From contig JBBCGH010000001.1 in NCBI GenBank assembly GCA_037200445.1, forward strand, positions 4,154,001 to 4,218,000: a DNA stretch of 64,000 nt. The letters are read 5' to 3'. Positions 25,512 to 38,696 of the stretch are shown here, one piece after another; the first letter of the stretch is position 1, and every line of letters starts with the position of its first letter. The DNA comes from Alphaproteobacteria bacterium. GTDB taxonomy: Bacteria > Pseudomonadota > Alphaproteobacteria > Rhizobiales > Xanthobacteraceae. The notes under the pieces are model-generated. The model was not told the DNA's origin. It saw nothing but the letters and a program-made list of their open reading frames with translations, and made no database searches. Position numbers and translations under genes: made by a program.

Positions 25512-26698
25512 AAGGAGGCGATGGCGGCCACCCGTACCGCCTGCTCGCGCTGCTGATCGCGATCACCGCAGTCGGCCCGCTCTCGCTCAACATTCTCACC
25601 CCCGCGCTGCCGGGCCTGATCGTCAGCTTCGGCGCCGAGGCGGGAGTCGTGCAGCTCACGCTCTCGCTCTACCTGCTCGGCATGGCGATCTCGCAGCTCG
25701 TGCTCGGCCCGCTCTCCGACCGGTTCGGGCGGCGGCCCGTGATGCTCGCCGGCCTCGTGCTCACCGTCATCGCCAGCTTCGCGGCGCTCGCCACGGCATC
25801 GATCGCGGGGCTGATCGTTGCGCGCACCGCCCAGGCGTTCGGCGCGACCACCGGCATCGTGATCGGCCGCGCCATGATCCGCGACCTTTACGATCGCGAT
25901 CGCGCAGCCTCGATGATCGGCTGGGTCACCATGGCGATGGTGGTGGCGCCGATGATCGCCCCGCTGATCGGCGGCGGGCTCGAGACCGCGCTCGGCTGGC
26001 ATTCGATTTTCGTATTCGTCGGCGTCGCCGCCGCCGTGGTGCTGGCCTGGACCGCGATCGCGCTTCCCGAGACGCGCGCGGTCCCGACCGGCGAAGGCAC
26101 GACAATGCTGTTGCGCGAAGCCTCGGTTCTGCTCGGCAACCGGAGTTTCCTCGGTTACGCGCTGGTCGCGGCGTTCAATTCCGCGATGTTCTTCACCTTC
26201 ATCGGCGGCGCACCGCATGTGGTGGTCAGCGTGATGCACCGCTCGTCGGCCGAATACGGTGTGTGGTTCGTCATCCTCTCGCTCGTCTACATGGTGGGCA
26301 ATTTCGCCGCGGGCCGCTGGTCGGCGCGCTACGGCGTGGACGTAATGATCCGTGCGGGGGTTGCCGTCACGGTGCTCGGTGCAGCCGTCGGGATCGCCTG
26401 GGTGACGATCGAGCCGCACGGCGGGCCCCTGGTGATCTTCGCGCCGCAGATGATCATCGGCTTCGCGTCGGGCTTCATGCTGCCCAACGCCATCGCGGGC
26501 GCGGTCAGCGTGCGTCCCGCGGCCGCCGGCGCCGCCTCCGGCATCACGGGCTTCATGCAGATGGGGCTCGGCGCCGCCACATCGCAGCTCGTCGGGCATC
26601 TGCTGGCGGGCGCCAGCACGGCGATGCCGCTCGCCGCGATCGTGCTGGTGTTGTGCGTCTGCGGGCTGGTGGCGTTTTTTGCGTTGGTCAGAAAGTAG
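25445..26698 (+). CDS. MFS drug/solute exporter, Bcr/CflA type
   Basis: A 12-helix transporter of the DHA1 Bcr/CflA group (multidrug or metabolite export by proton antiport). GPLSDRFGRRPVML is the loop 2-3 signature, and the first helix begins LLALLIAITAVGPLSLNIL. The only upstream start candidates in this frame are TTG codons in the palindromic repeat (25445 or 25412). The natural-looking start, ATG 25521 behind AGGAGGCG, is out of frame by one base; adding one base near 25528 would give MAxHPYRLLALL. The gene may thus carry a start-region frameshift or an assembly error. The start is uncertain. Confidence 0.8.
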   Translation: MTDSSLLDHPPPRPSPTRGEGVEGGDGGHPYRLLALLIAITAVGPLSLNILTPALPGLIVSFGAEAGVVQLTLSLYLLGMAISQLVLGPLSDRFGRRPVMLAGLVLTVIASFAALATASIAGLIVARTAQAFGATTGIVIGRAMIRDLYDRDRAASMIGWVTMAMVVAPMIAPLIGGGLETALGWHSIFVFVGVAAAVVLAWTAIALPETRAVPTGEGTTMLLREASVLLGNRSFLGYALVAAFNSAMFFTFIGGAPHVVVSVMHRSSAEYGVWFVILSLVYMVGNFAAGRWSARYGVDVMIRAGVAVTVLGAAVGIAWVTIEPHGGPLVIFAPQMIIGFASGFMLPNAIAGAVSVRPAAAGAASGITGFMQMGLGAATSQLVGHLLAGASTAMPLAAIVLVLCVCGLVAFFALVRK

Positions 26699-30617
<3,919 letters not shown>

Positions 30618-30623
30618 GTCTGA

Positions 30624-30791
30624 TCATTCCGGGGCGCGCCGCAGGCGCGGGCCCGGAATCCATAACCACGAAACGCGCGTTTTTGAAACAGCGAGCGTCA
30701 AACCAACTTTTGTGGTTATGAATTCCGGCCCTCGCGGAGCCTGTCATCGGGCCGCGCTTTGCGCGGACCCCTTGGCGGCGCCCCGGAATGA
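30624..30791. repeat. Nested inverted repeat upstream of recN
   Basis: Outer arms TCATTCCGGGG (30624-30634) and CCCCGGAATGA (30781-30791) are perfect inverses. Inner arms GGAATCCATAACCAC (30655-30669) and GTGGTTATGAATTCC (30712-30726) match with one mismatch. A truncated cousin (CGTCATTCCGGGGCACGCGC) lies between ligA and recN at 28912-28931. It is a MITE-like dispersed element and fills most of the gap 30618-30926. Confidence 0.8.
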
Positions 30792-30926
30792 CCGGCTACT
30801 GGGGCGTGTACTCATAAAGCGAGCACCGGCGGAATGTCCGCTCTTGGGACGAAGCGAAAGGGGCCGATAGGCAAGCCCCGCTGAGCCTGGTCGAAAATGA
30901 CCCATTGCGGACGAAAAGGTACGCCT

Positions 30927-31978
30927 TCACTTGTGGATTAACGCAGGCTTTGGCTTCGCTTCGCCCGGCTCCGGCGGCGACACCACGAACTGCACCCACG
31001 CGTTCCAGCCGGAGGCCCGGTTCTCCGCGGCGAATTCCCAATAGCCTTTCAGGTTGAGATAGCCCTGCATGTCGCCGACCGGAAACAGCACGCCGATCTG
31101 CGGGCCGACGGCCGCCACGCGCGACTTGAACTCTCCGAGAAAAGCGGCCTGTCCCTGATCGGCCGTGAGTTGCTGATAGAAATAGCCGACAAGCCCGACT
31201 TGGACCTGCTTGGAGATGAATTGCGAAGCACCCCAGTCGAGGTGAAAGTCGATTCCGTTCTGGTAGTCGGTGAAGTAATTCTTGAAGTTATAGGTGACGC
31301 CGGCGACGGCCGAGAATTCGTGGCCGGTTTGTGGGTTGAAGTAGGTGTAACCGCCGCCTCCGTCGATGGCGCCGTGGCCGATGCCCACATTGGCGAGGCG
31401 CGACGGATCGTAGGCGCCGACCGGAATGTCGCCGAACCCGTAGACCATGAAATTGTGCACGCCCTGATTCACGCGCCACGACACCTGCGGATAGAGATCG
31501 CCGAACGCAGTGCGGACGTCGTCCTGGCCTCCTTGTCGCGTTATGGCCCGGCGGCACCGGCAAGCGTCAGCGAGCCGTCCAGCGCCGCGTAGGAGCGGCC
31601 GAGAACGCCCATCAGGCTGACGGCAAGCTGCCCGCCCAGGACCGGCGTGCCGAACACATAGGTCGGCGCGACTGCGATCAGGTCCGGACGGGCTTTGATG
31701 TTGACGTTTAGATCGACGAGTACGTTTCGATTGAAGCGCCCCAGCGTGATCTCGCGCGCCGCCGCGACATTCCCGCTCGCGTCGGCCGAGACGTGAAGGA
31801 AGACAGTCGCGAGCGACCAGCCGGGCGTGAGCGGCGTCGCCGCAAGACTTCCGAAGGTGCCCGGCAGCCAGGCGCCGACGCCACCTTCATCGGCATGCGC
31901 CGCCGGCATCGCACCGAAGATCGCGAGCGAGAGAGAGAACGCCGCCTTGGAAATCGTCCGGGGCGTGATGTGCCGCAT
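30927..31978 (-). pseudogene. SphA-like outer-membrane channel (Phenol_MetA_deg family), frameshifted
   Basis: Two adjacent minus-strand frames together encode one protein of about 350 residues. The first (31541-31978) has a signal peptide ending AAHAD and beta-barrel strands up to LDGSLTLAGAAGP. The second continues from near 31544 with DDVRTAFGDLYPQVSWR, GVHNFMVYGFGDIPVGAYDP, GGGYTYFNPQTGHEFSAVAG and PVGDMQGYLNLKGYWEF, the pattern of SphA / MetA-pathway outer-membrane proteins. A single missing base near 31545 creates the TAA at 31541-31543. Restoring it gives GPITRQGGQDD. It may be true decay or an assembly indel. It is divergent from a sulfatase, suggesting uptake of a sulfated or aromatic substrate. 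Confidence 0.75.
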
Positions 31979-32225
31979 GGTGGCCCCCGATGTGTGTGAT
32001 GCTCACTGTAGCGGCGCAGTGCGCGCGCGGAATGATGGGGCGGGTTCCGGCTCGATTTTTCCGTCGGGTGTCACGGGCGGGCAACGAGTTTCGCACGAGA
32101 CCGCAAGGCGCTACTCGGATACCTGCGCGATGCGACCGGGACCAGCAACGGCTGTTCAGGGAATAGGGAAGCACCTGATAGCCTGGTCTTGTGACGCGAA
32201 TGCAGTCTCTCCCATGGAGGGCGCT

Positions 32226-33725
32226 ATGCCACGTTCAAACGAGCGGAGCTCTGTCGGTGACTCCAGCCCTAACAGGCGTGATGTCGTGCTTGCGGGCACA
32301 GCCTTAGCGGCAACATCCACCTTGGCGGCGGGCGCGCAAACGCAGTTCGCACAAGCGCAGCCGCGCGTAGCCCCCAGCGGACCGCCCAACATCGTCTACT
32401 TCCTGGTCGACAATCTCGGGTACGGCGAACTCGGCTGCTATGGCGGCGGCATCCTTCGTGGTGCCGATACAAAGCGCATCGACGCGTTTGCGGCCGAAGG
32501 GATGAAGCTCCTCAACTTCGCGCCCGAAGCGCAATGCACGCCGTCACGCTCCGCCTTGATGACGGGCCGCTACGCCATTCGCTCGGGAAACCACACCGTC
32601 GCATTGCCGGGAGAAGAGGGCGGCCTTGTCGCGTGGGAGCACACGATGGGTGACGTGCTCTCGGCCCGCGGATACGCAACCGCCTGCTTCGGCAAATGGC
32701 ACATCGGCGAGAGTACCGGCCGGTGGCCGACCGATCACGGGTTCGACGAGTGGTACGGCCCGCCACGAACCTGGGACGAGTCGCTTTGGCCGGCGGACCC
32801 TTGGTACGACGCAACACGTGACGGCGTGTCGAACTTGCTGGAGGCCCGCCGTGGCGAAACGCCGCGCGCGATCAAGCAGATCACGCTCGATGCGAGACGG
32901 GACGTCGATGCCGAATTCCTTACGCGCAGTCGGGCTTTCATGAAGCGGAGCGTGGACGCAGGAAAACCGTTCTTCCTCTATTTCAACCACTCAATGATGC
33001 ACATGCCGACCATTCCCCGCGCGGAGTTCAAGGGGAAGTCCAGGCAGGGTGATTGGGCCGACTGTCTGCTTCAGCTCGACGCCGATTTCGGCGCCGTCCT
33101 CGATACCCTCTCGGAGCTTGGAATAGACAACAATACCATTGTGATCTTCTCCGGCGACAATGGCCCGGAGGAAATAGAGCCGTGGCGCGGTCACTCCGGC
33201 TTTTTCGACGGCTCCTACTTCACCGGGATGGAAGGCTCACTGCGCACGCCATGTCTCGTGCGCTATCCCGGACACGTTCCTGCAAACCGGCAGAGCAACG
33301 AGATCGTCCACATCACCGACATGTTCACCACGCTTCTGCGGTGGGCCGGCGCAAACGTCCCCGCGGATCGCGAGATCGACGGCGCCGATCAGCGCGCGTT
33401 TCTCGAAGGCAAAGAGGAAAGCTCCGCCAGAGACGGCTTTCCGTACTGGATGGGGGACACGATGTACGGGGTAAAATGGCAGAACTTCAAACTGGTGATG
33501 TATCTGCAAAAGACACTCAGTGATCCGGCCCTCAAGCTACCGACACCGCACGTTGTCAACCTCATCGTCGATCCCAAGGAGCGCAAGGCGTTCGACTTGC
33601 CTTACCTGCATTCCTGGACGGCCGTTCACTTCGGGAAAATTCTCAGGGAGTTTGCGGCGAGCGTAAAGCGCGAACCGTTGATCCCGGCGGGGGCGACCCT
33701 GAACCACATTCCCTCAAGGAAGTGA
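32226..33725 (+). CDS. Exported formylglycine-type sulfatase (first of three)
   Basis: A 499-residue sulfatase. The twin-arginine signal RRDVVLAGTALAA is followed by an Ala-rich h-region ending near residue 46. The active-site motif CTPSR begins at Cys104, the residue converted to formylglycine. Metal-binding acids lie in FLVDNLGYGELG and FSGDNGPEE, and CFGKWHIGE carries the conserved Lys/His. Hydrolyses sulfate esters in the periplasm; the substrate is unknown. GGAGGG 4 nt before the ATG at 32226 fixes the start. It is divergent from the channel gene and inserted between bamD and recN. Confidence 0.9.
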   Translation: MPRSNERSSVGDSSPNRRDVVLAGTALAATSTLAAGAQTQFAQAQPRVAPSGPPNIVYFLVDNLGYGELGCYGGGILRGADTKRIDAFAAEGMKLLNFAPEAQCTPSRSALMTGRYAIRSGNHTVALPGEEGGLVAWEHTMGDVLSARGYATACFGKWHIGESTGRWPTDHGFDEWYGPPRTWDESLWPADPWYDATRDGVSNLLEARRGETPRAIKQITLDARRDVDAEFLTRSRAFMKRSVDAGKPFFLYFNHSMMHMPTIPRAEFKGKSRQGDWADCLLQLDADFGAVLDTLSELGIDNNTIVIFSGDNGPEEIEPWRGHSGFFDGSYFTGMEGSLRTPCLVRYPGHVPANRQSNEIVHITDMFTTLLRWAGANVPADREIDGADQRAFLEGKEESSARDGFPYWMGDTMYGVKWQNFKLVMYLQKTLSDPALKLPTPHVVNLIVDPKERKAFDLPYLHSWTAVHFGKILREFAASVKREPLIPAGATLNHIPSRK

Positions 33726-33843
33726 TCGGCTCTGGGATGCGAACGAGTAGTTCATGTCCGGTGACGGCCCATCGCGTCATTTCGTAGCTGCGCGACAATT
33801 TGGTCGCGTTTGGAGTGAACCGGACATCAATCACAGAGCCGAA
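33726..33843. repeat. Degenerate inverted repeat between sulfatase and bamD
   Basis: CGGCTCTG (33729-33736) and CAGAGCCG (near 33834-33841), plus ATGTCCGGT (about 33754-33762) and ACCGGACAT (about 33820-33828), form nested inverted arms. It looks like an old dispersed repeat; its spurious translation resembles junk peptides common in Bradyrhizobium annotations. It marks the border of the inserted segment. Confidence 0.55.
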
Positions 33844-33859
33844 TTTATGGGTACACGCC

Positions 33860-34708
33860 CTACCCCAGCCCGACCTTCTTGAACGCCTTGCTGATCCAGG
33901 ACCCCTGGTCCTCGTAGGGCTCGAGTCCGCCGCCCTTCACCAGCCGGTAGGCTTCCTTGTACCACTGGCTGTCGGGGAAATTGTGCCCGAGCACCGCGGC
34001 CGCGGTCTGCGCCTCGTTGACGATGCCGAGCGTCATGTACATCTCGGTCAGGCGCATCAGCGCCTCCTCGACATGGCGCGTGGTCTGGTACTGCGTGATC
34101 ACCACCTTGAAGCGGTTGATCGCCGCGATGTAGTCGCGCTTCTTCTGATAGAAGCGCGCCGTCTCCATTTCCTTGCCGGCGAGCTGGTCGCGGGCGATCT
34201 CCATTTTTTGCTTGGCGGCCGCCGCGTACTCGGTGTTCGGATATTTGCGCACGACCTCGTCGAGCGCCTGCAGCGCCTTTTCGGTGCGCTGCTGGTCGCG
34301 GGTGATGTCCGGGATCTGGTCGAAATAGGACGAGGCGATCAGGTACTGCGCATACGCCGCGTCCGGGCTGCCGGGATGCAGGGTCACGTAGCGTTTCGCT
34401 GCCGTGATCGAGTCCTCGTAACTCGTGCCTTCGTAGTGCGCGTAGGCGGACATCAGCAGCGCCTTGCGCGCCCATTCCGAATAGGGATGCTGGCGGTCGA
34501 CTTCCTCGAAGCGCTTGGCCGCCTTCTTGTAATCGTGCTTGTTGTTCATCAGGTACAAGCCCTCGTTATAGAGCTTGTCCGCCGGATCGTCCGGGATGAC
34601 TTCTTCCTTGCCGAAGAGGCTGCACGCAGGCAGCAGCGCAACGCACAGCGCGAGCGCCGCAAGGCGCGCAGCCGTGAGCCATTGTGTCGTTTGACCAAAA
34701 CGCGTCAT
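33860..34708 (-). CDS. bamD: Outer-membrane assembly lipoprotein BamD
   Basis: A 282-residue lipoprotein of the BAM complex that folds beta-barrel proteins into the outer membrane. The lipobox LLPAC is at residues 25-29, so Cys29 is lipidated. Five TPR-like helical repeats follow, including DYKKAAKRFEEVDRQHPYS, YVTLHPGSPDAAYAQYL and DEVVRKYPNTEYA. The ATG at 34708 gives a proper signal peptide; the open frame further upstream is not conserved. It is encoded 145 bp downstream of lpxC. Confidence 0.95.
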   Translation of the reverse strand: MTRFGQTTQWLTAARLAALALCVALLPACSLFGKEEVIPDDPADKLYNEGLYLMNNKHDYKKAAKRFEEVDRQHPYSEWARKALLMSAYAHYEGTSYEDSITAAKRYVTLHPGSPDAAYAQYLIASSYFDQIPDITRDQQRTEKALQALDEVVRKYPNTEYAAAAKQKMEIARDQLAGKEMETARFYQKKRDYIAAINRFKVVITQYQTTRHVEEALMRLTEMYMTLGIVNEAQTAAAVLGHNFPDSQWYKEAYRLVKGGGLEPYEDQGSWISKAFKKVGLG

Positions 34709-34853
34709 CAACGGACGAAATCCCCGGCCCTTGAACGGCACCCCCGCCACCCGGGCAGGCCCCTGTACCCCAAGCGCGCCCAATTCGCCATGCGATTATG
34801 GCGCCAAGCAGGCACGCCCGCGGAATGTGACAGGCCGCAGTTAACGGAAATTG

Positions 34854-35798
34854 CTACGACAGATCAGCCCGATAGGCGGGCGCATGCGTGGCGATCTCGG
34901 CATGGCCGCGCACCCGCGGCAGTTTCGCCTCGACCACCGTCCAGGCCGTGGGGTCGGCGATCAGCGCGCACAGGACCGCGTGATTGAGCTTGTGGCCACC
35001 GCACACCGACTTGTAGGCGCCGAGGACCGGCGCGCCGGCGAGCGCAAGGTCGCCGATCGCGTCGAGCGCCTTGTGACGCACGAACTCGTCCACGTAGCGA
35101 AGACCTTCCGGGTTGAGCAGCCGGTCATCCGCCATGACCACGGTGTTCTCGAGCGACGCGCCGAGCGCATAGCCCGCGCTCCAGAGCTTCGACACGTCCT
35201 TCATGAAACCGAAGGTGCGCGCGCGCGACACCTCGCGGCGGAAGCTCGTCGGCTCGACCTCCATCGCGATCGATTGCTGGCCGATCAGCGGATGTGCGAA
35301 GTCGATGGTGACGTCGACGCGGAACCCGCGGTCATAGGGCGTCAATTCGCCGTAGGCATCGCCCTTTTGCACGCGGATCGGCTTCAAGACCTTGGTGAAA
35401 CGGCGCGCCTCGGGCAGCGCCACGATTCCCGCCTGATCGATGGCGGCGACGAAGGCCGCCGCGCTGCCGTCCATGATCGGCGCTTCCGGGCCGTCGATCT
35501 CGATAATCGCGTTGTCGACGCCCAGGCCGCACAACGCCGCCATGACGTGCTCGATGGTGGAGACGCACGGGCCCGCATCATCGTCGCCCAGCACGGTCGC
35601 AAGTTCCGTCGCCGTGACGTAGCGGGCACTGGCGCGGATTTCGCGCTCCGGGCGGCCCTCCGCATCGAGGCGGACGAAGACCACTCCGGTGCCAGCGTCT
35701 GCCGGATGCAATGTCAATGTGACTGGAAGAGCGGAATGGACGCCGATGCCGGATACGGATGCACGCGCCCCAAGCGTGGTTTGTCTGCCCGCTTTCAT
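34854..35798 (-). CDS. lpxC: UDP-3-O-acyl-N-acetylglucosamine deacetylase
   Basis: A 314-residue zinc deacetylase catalysing the committed step of lipid A synthesis. Zinc ligands are the His in STIEHVMAAL and the His and Asp in VRHKALDAIGDL. GIGVHSALPVTLTLHP is the conserved N-terminal stretch, and the catalytic His is in GGHKLNH. It lies downstream of ftsZ on the same strand, the usual alphaproteobacterial order, but about 420 bp away and behind a hairpin terminator, so it probably has its own promoter. Confidence 0.95.
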   Translation of the reverse strand: MKAGRQTTLGARASVSGIGVHSALPVTLTLHPADAGTGVVFVRLDAEGRPEREIRASARYVTATELATVLGDDDAGPCVSTIEHVMAALCGLGVDNAIIEIDGPEAPIMDGSAAAFVAAIDQAGIVALPEARRFTKVLKPIRVQKGDAYGELTPYDRGFRVDVTIDFAHPLIGQQSIAMEVEPTSFRREVSRARTFGFMKDVSKLWSAGYALGASLENTVVMADDRLLNPEGLRYVDEFVRHKALDAIGDLALAGAPVLGAYKSVCGGHKLNHAVLCALIADPTAWTVVEAKLPRVRGHAEIATHAPAYRADLS

Positions 35799-36170
35799 GA
35801 CTCGTTCCGCAACCCCCTCGGCAATCGAACCCGCTTGACGCGGACCCCTGTTCGTCGCCGTTACAGTCTTTCGGATCGTTTGCTGCTGTGCGGAAACCGG
35901 CAGACGATGTGCCCAGTCTGTCCCCGCGAGAGCCCCTTCCCCGAAAGCCCTAGTTGTCCCCTTCGCCCCAACGCAGAAAGCTTAACACAGGCAGGAATGC
36001 GTCCAATTCACGGTTTTTATCGGACTGTTACAGTGTGCAAATCGGGCAAACTGTTTGGCGGATAAGGGAAACTTCCACAGCTCGCCCCGGCCACAATGGT
36101 TCCTGTTACCGGAACTTACGCGCCCGTCGCAACACGCGCAAAGGTCTGCGAATCAGCGCCCTAAATGGAA
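35799..36170. other. Leader and promoter region of lpxC
   Basis: About 370 bases without a gene between the ftsZ terminator and lpxC. It presumably contains the lpxC promoter and 5' untranslated leader. TTAAC occurs once (about 35983-35987), but no full CtrA-like box or riboswitch-like structure was recognised. Confidence 0.4.
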
Positions 36171-36197
36171 CCGGGCGGCACCGCGGGTGCCGCCCGG
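36171..36197 (-). terminator. Hairpin terminator after ftsZ
   Basis: A perfect 12-bp GC-rich stem CCGGGCGGCACC / GGTGCCGCCCGG with a 3-nt loop, 23 bp after the ftsZ stop (minus strand). On that strand it is followed by TTCCATTT, a weak T-rich tail. Confidence 0.7.
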
Positions 36198-36220
36198 CCT
36201 CAAAGTAAGGTCCGCAGGCA

Positions 36221-38014
36221 CTAATTGGCCTGGCGGCGCAGGAAGGCGGGAATCTCGAGCTGATCGTCTTCCACGGAGTTATGCACAGGGGCGGTCCGGC
36301 CATGCTGGTCGAGCCCCTGCGGTGCCGGGCGCTGCGTGACGGGCCGCTTGGCATAGTCCGAGACGGACTCGGGCCGCGCCGCCTGCGGCGCAAGCGGGGG
36401 CATCGGTGGTGCCTTGGGCATCGGCGGGGTTGCGCGCTGGACAACCGGCGCTTGGGCCGGTGCCGGGCGGGCCTCGTCCTCGCGCCGGCCGAGGCCGACC
36501 GAGGCGAGGCGCTGAAGCAGGGACTGGCGGGGTTTCTCGGGAGCGGCGGCGGCTTCCGCCTGCCGCGCGCGAATCTGGTTTTGCGCCGGGATCGGCAGTT
36601 CGTCGATGCGCGGCATGCGCGGCGCGCGCGAGACCGGGCGCTCGGCCTGCGGCGGAATGAACGGCTTCTCGGGCGCGGCCAGGGGCGCTGCAACGTCGGC
36701 ACGCTCTGCAGCGGCCCGTTCGACGAACAGCGTCGGCTTCGGCGTGATCGGCCGGATCGTGACGTCCTCGATCGCCGTGATCGGCGCAGGCGCGGGCGCC
36801 GAGGCCTCGATCGGTTCCATGATCTCGGCGTGCGGCGGCTCGATCGCTTCCGGTGCGATCGAGAGCGCCTGCGCGACCGCGCGGTGCCCCTGATCGGTGC
36901 CGCGTTCCATCATGCGCTGCGTCGATACGCGCAGGCTCTGCGTCAACTCGGCGAGCCGCGAGGCCGCGGCGACCGCCTGCGGCGCCGGCATCGGCGCCGC
37001 CACGGCTTGCGGGCTCACGGTGCGGGGCGCCGGCTGCTGCGCGGAAGCCTCCACGTCGATGCCGGTCGCAACAACCGACACACGCACGATGCCGTCGAGG
37101 CTCTCGTCGAAGGTCGCGCCGACGATGATGTTGGCGTCCTGATCGACTTCCTCGCGGATGCGCGTTGCGGCTTCGTCGACCTCGTAGAGGGTGAGGTCCT
37201 TGCCGCCGGTGATCGAGATGAGCAGCCCCTTGGCGCCGCGCATCGAGGTTTCGTCGATCAGCGGATTGGAGATCGCGGCCTCGGCGGCCGAGAGCGCGCG
37301 CTTATCGCCCGACGCTTCGCCCGTCCCCATCATGGCCTTGCCCATCTCGCGCATCACGGCGCGCACGTCGGCAAAGTCGAGGTTGATCAGGCCTTCCTTG
37401 ACCATCAGGTCGGTGATGCAGGCGACGCCCGAGTAGAGCACCTGATCGGCCATCGCGAAGGCGTCGGCGAAGGTGGTCTTCTCGTTCGCGACCCGGAACA
37501 GGTTCTGGTTCGGAATAATGAGGAGCGTATCGACCGCCTTCTGCAATTCGGTGATGCCGGCCTCCGCCACTTTCATGCGGCGCACGCCTTCGAAGTGGAA
37601 CGGCTTGGTGACGACGCCGACGGTGAGGATGCCAAGCTCTTTGGCTGCCTGCGCGACGATCGGAGCAGCGCCGGTGCCGGTGCCGCCGCCCATCCCGGCG
37701 GTGACGAACACCATGTGCGCACCCTGCAGGTGATCGCGGATTTCGTCGATCACCTCCTCGGCCGCCGCACGCCCGACGTCGGGCTGCGAGCCGGCGCCGA
37801 GGCCCTCGGTGACCTGGATGCCCATCTGGATGATGCGCTCGGCCTTCGAGAGTGTGAGCGCCTGCGCGTCGGTGTTGGCGACGACAAAATCGCAACCGAC
37901 CAGGCCGGCCGTGATCATGTTGTTCACCGCGTTCCCGCCGGCGCCGCCGACACCGAACACGGTGATCCTCGGCTTGAGCTCGCGGATGTCGGGCAGTTTC
38001 AGGTTGATGGTCAT
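36221..38014 (-). CDS. ftsZ: Cell division protein FtsZ
   Basis: A 597-residue tubulin-like GTPase that forms the division ring. Tubulin signature [10 protein letters not shown] (T4) lies near residue 110, with [14 protein letters not shown] at the N-terminus and [11 protein letters not shown] as the T7 region. After about residue 320 comes a very long Ala/Pro/Glu-rich disordered linker (about 250 residues), typical of alphaproteobacterial FtsZ. The conserved C-terminal peptide [13 protein letters not shown] binds FtsA and other partners. Its usual neighbour ftsA is 4.2 kb upstream because a sulfatase and a peptidase are inserted between them. A CtrA-like box lies 194 bp upstream. Confidence 0.97.
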   Translation of the reverse strand: MTINLKLPDIRELKPRITVFGVGGAGGNAVNNMITAGLVGCDFVVANTDAQALTLSKAERIIQMGIQVTEGLGAGSQPDVGRAAAEEVIDEIRDHLQGAHMVFVTAGMGGGTGTGAAPIVAQAAKELGILTVGVVTKPFHFEGVRRMKVAEAGITELQKAVDTLLIIPNQNLFRVANEKTTFADAFAMADQVLYSGVACITDLMVKEGLINLDFADVRAVMREMGKAMMGTGEASGDKRALSAAEAAISNPLIDETSMRGAKGLLISITGGKDLTLYEVDEAATRIREEVDQDANIIVGATFDESLDGIVRVSVVATGIDVEASAQQPAPRTVSPQAVAAPMPAPQAVAAASRLAELTQSLRVSTQRMMERGTDQGHRAVAQALSIAPEAIEPPHAEIMEPIEASAPAPAPITAIEDVTIRPITPKPTLFVERAAAERADVAAPLAAPEKPFIPPQAERPVSRAPRMPRIDELPIPAQNQIRARQAEAAAAPEKPRQSLLQRLASVGLGRREDEARPAPAQAPVVQRATPPMPKAPPMPPLAPQAARPESVSDYAKRPVTQRPAPQGLDQHGRTAPVHNSVEDDQLEIPAFLRRQAN

Positions 38015-38208
38015 GGCTGGCCTCTTGTCAGAGCGGACGCGTCTTGCCGCATGTGCTGGCCGGTCCGCCTACGGCCGTGACGAAAAAAATGGTGCCGGTC
38101 ATCGGAAGCGTTGGTCCCCGGGTCTTGTTCGCGACGGCGCGCGGACGCTAGCGCGAATGGCGCGCACACAAGGCGCGCCGTAACCCGGGCGCAGTCTGCG
38201 GAGATGTT

Positions 38209-38225
38209 GGTAAACAAATGGTAAA
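38209..38225 (-). promoter_or_regulatory. CtrA-like box upstream of ftsZ
   Basis: On the minus strand TTTACCATTTGTTTACC, which has the TTxA-N7-TTxAC layout of a CtrA site with A-to-T changes, 194 bp upstream of ftsZ. The flanking bases AGTCT-CGG are also shared with the ftsA and ftsQ boxes. Confidence 0.6.
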
Positions 38226-38696
38226 GTTTGTCCGCGTACGAACGGAAAACCGCTGACCGATGCGGGATTTGGCGCGCGCTGTGGCGCGGCTACCGTGGGC
38301 CTGCTGCGGGGCTCGCGGGACCGGCGCAGCCTCCGCCTCGCGGCATGCGCCGCGCCCGTCCGTCCGGAGTCTCCGCCCCATGCCATTCGCTTTGAGCGCT
38401 TCCTGAGAGCGCAGCGCCGCGCGTTCCTGCGCGCGAATCATGGCAGGGCAAGGAATCTGATTTGCCGGCGATGCGCCAGATGTTTTTACGAATTGCGCGC
38501 GGATAGCGCGGCCGGACGATCGCTCCCGTCATGTCCGCGTCTGACCCCACAGCGGACACGGTCCCGACAATTATCCCAAAGGGCGCTGTTCGATCCGAAA
38601 GGGCACTTTCAAACGGACGAACGTCAGGGAGTTAATCGCCCCGGGCCGATCTCTTTTTTTTCCGGCAGCGCCGCTTTCACCATCAGGAATGAAACC
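38226..38696. other. Intergenic region between divergent ftsZ and arylsulfatase genes
   Basis: About 470 bases with no convincing gene. A short inverted repeat TGTCCGC (38532-38538) / GCGGACA (38552-38558), resembling a dispersed Bradyrhizobium-type repeat, lies in the middle. Open frames through it translate to repeat-like peptides and are rejected. The arylsulfatase promoter should lie in the last 150 bases. Confidence 0.45.

Noticed and set aside
33643-33834. Small minus-strand frame beginning MIDVRFTPNATKLSRSYEM.
   Set aside because: Runs through a degenerate inverted repeat; such peptides are typical annotation artefacts.
38290-38559. Small minus-strand frame beginning MSAVGSDADMTG.
   Set aside because: Looks like a translation of a dispersed intergenic repeat rather than a gene.
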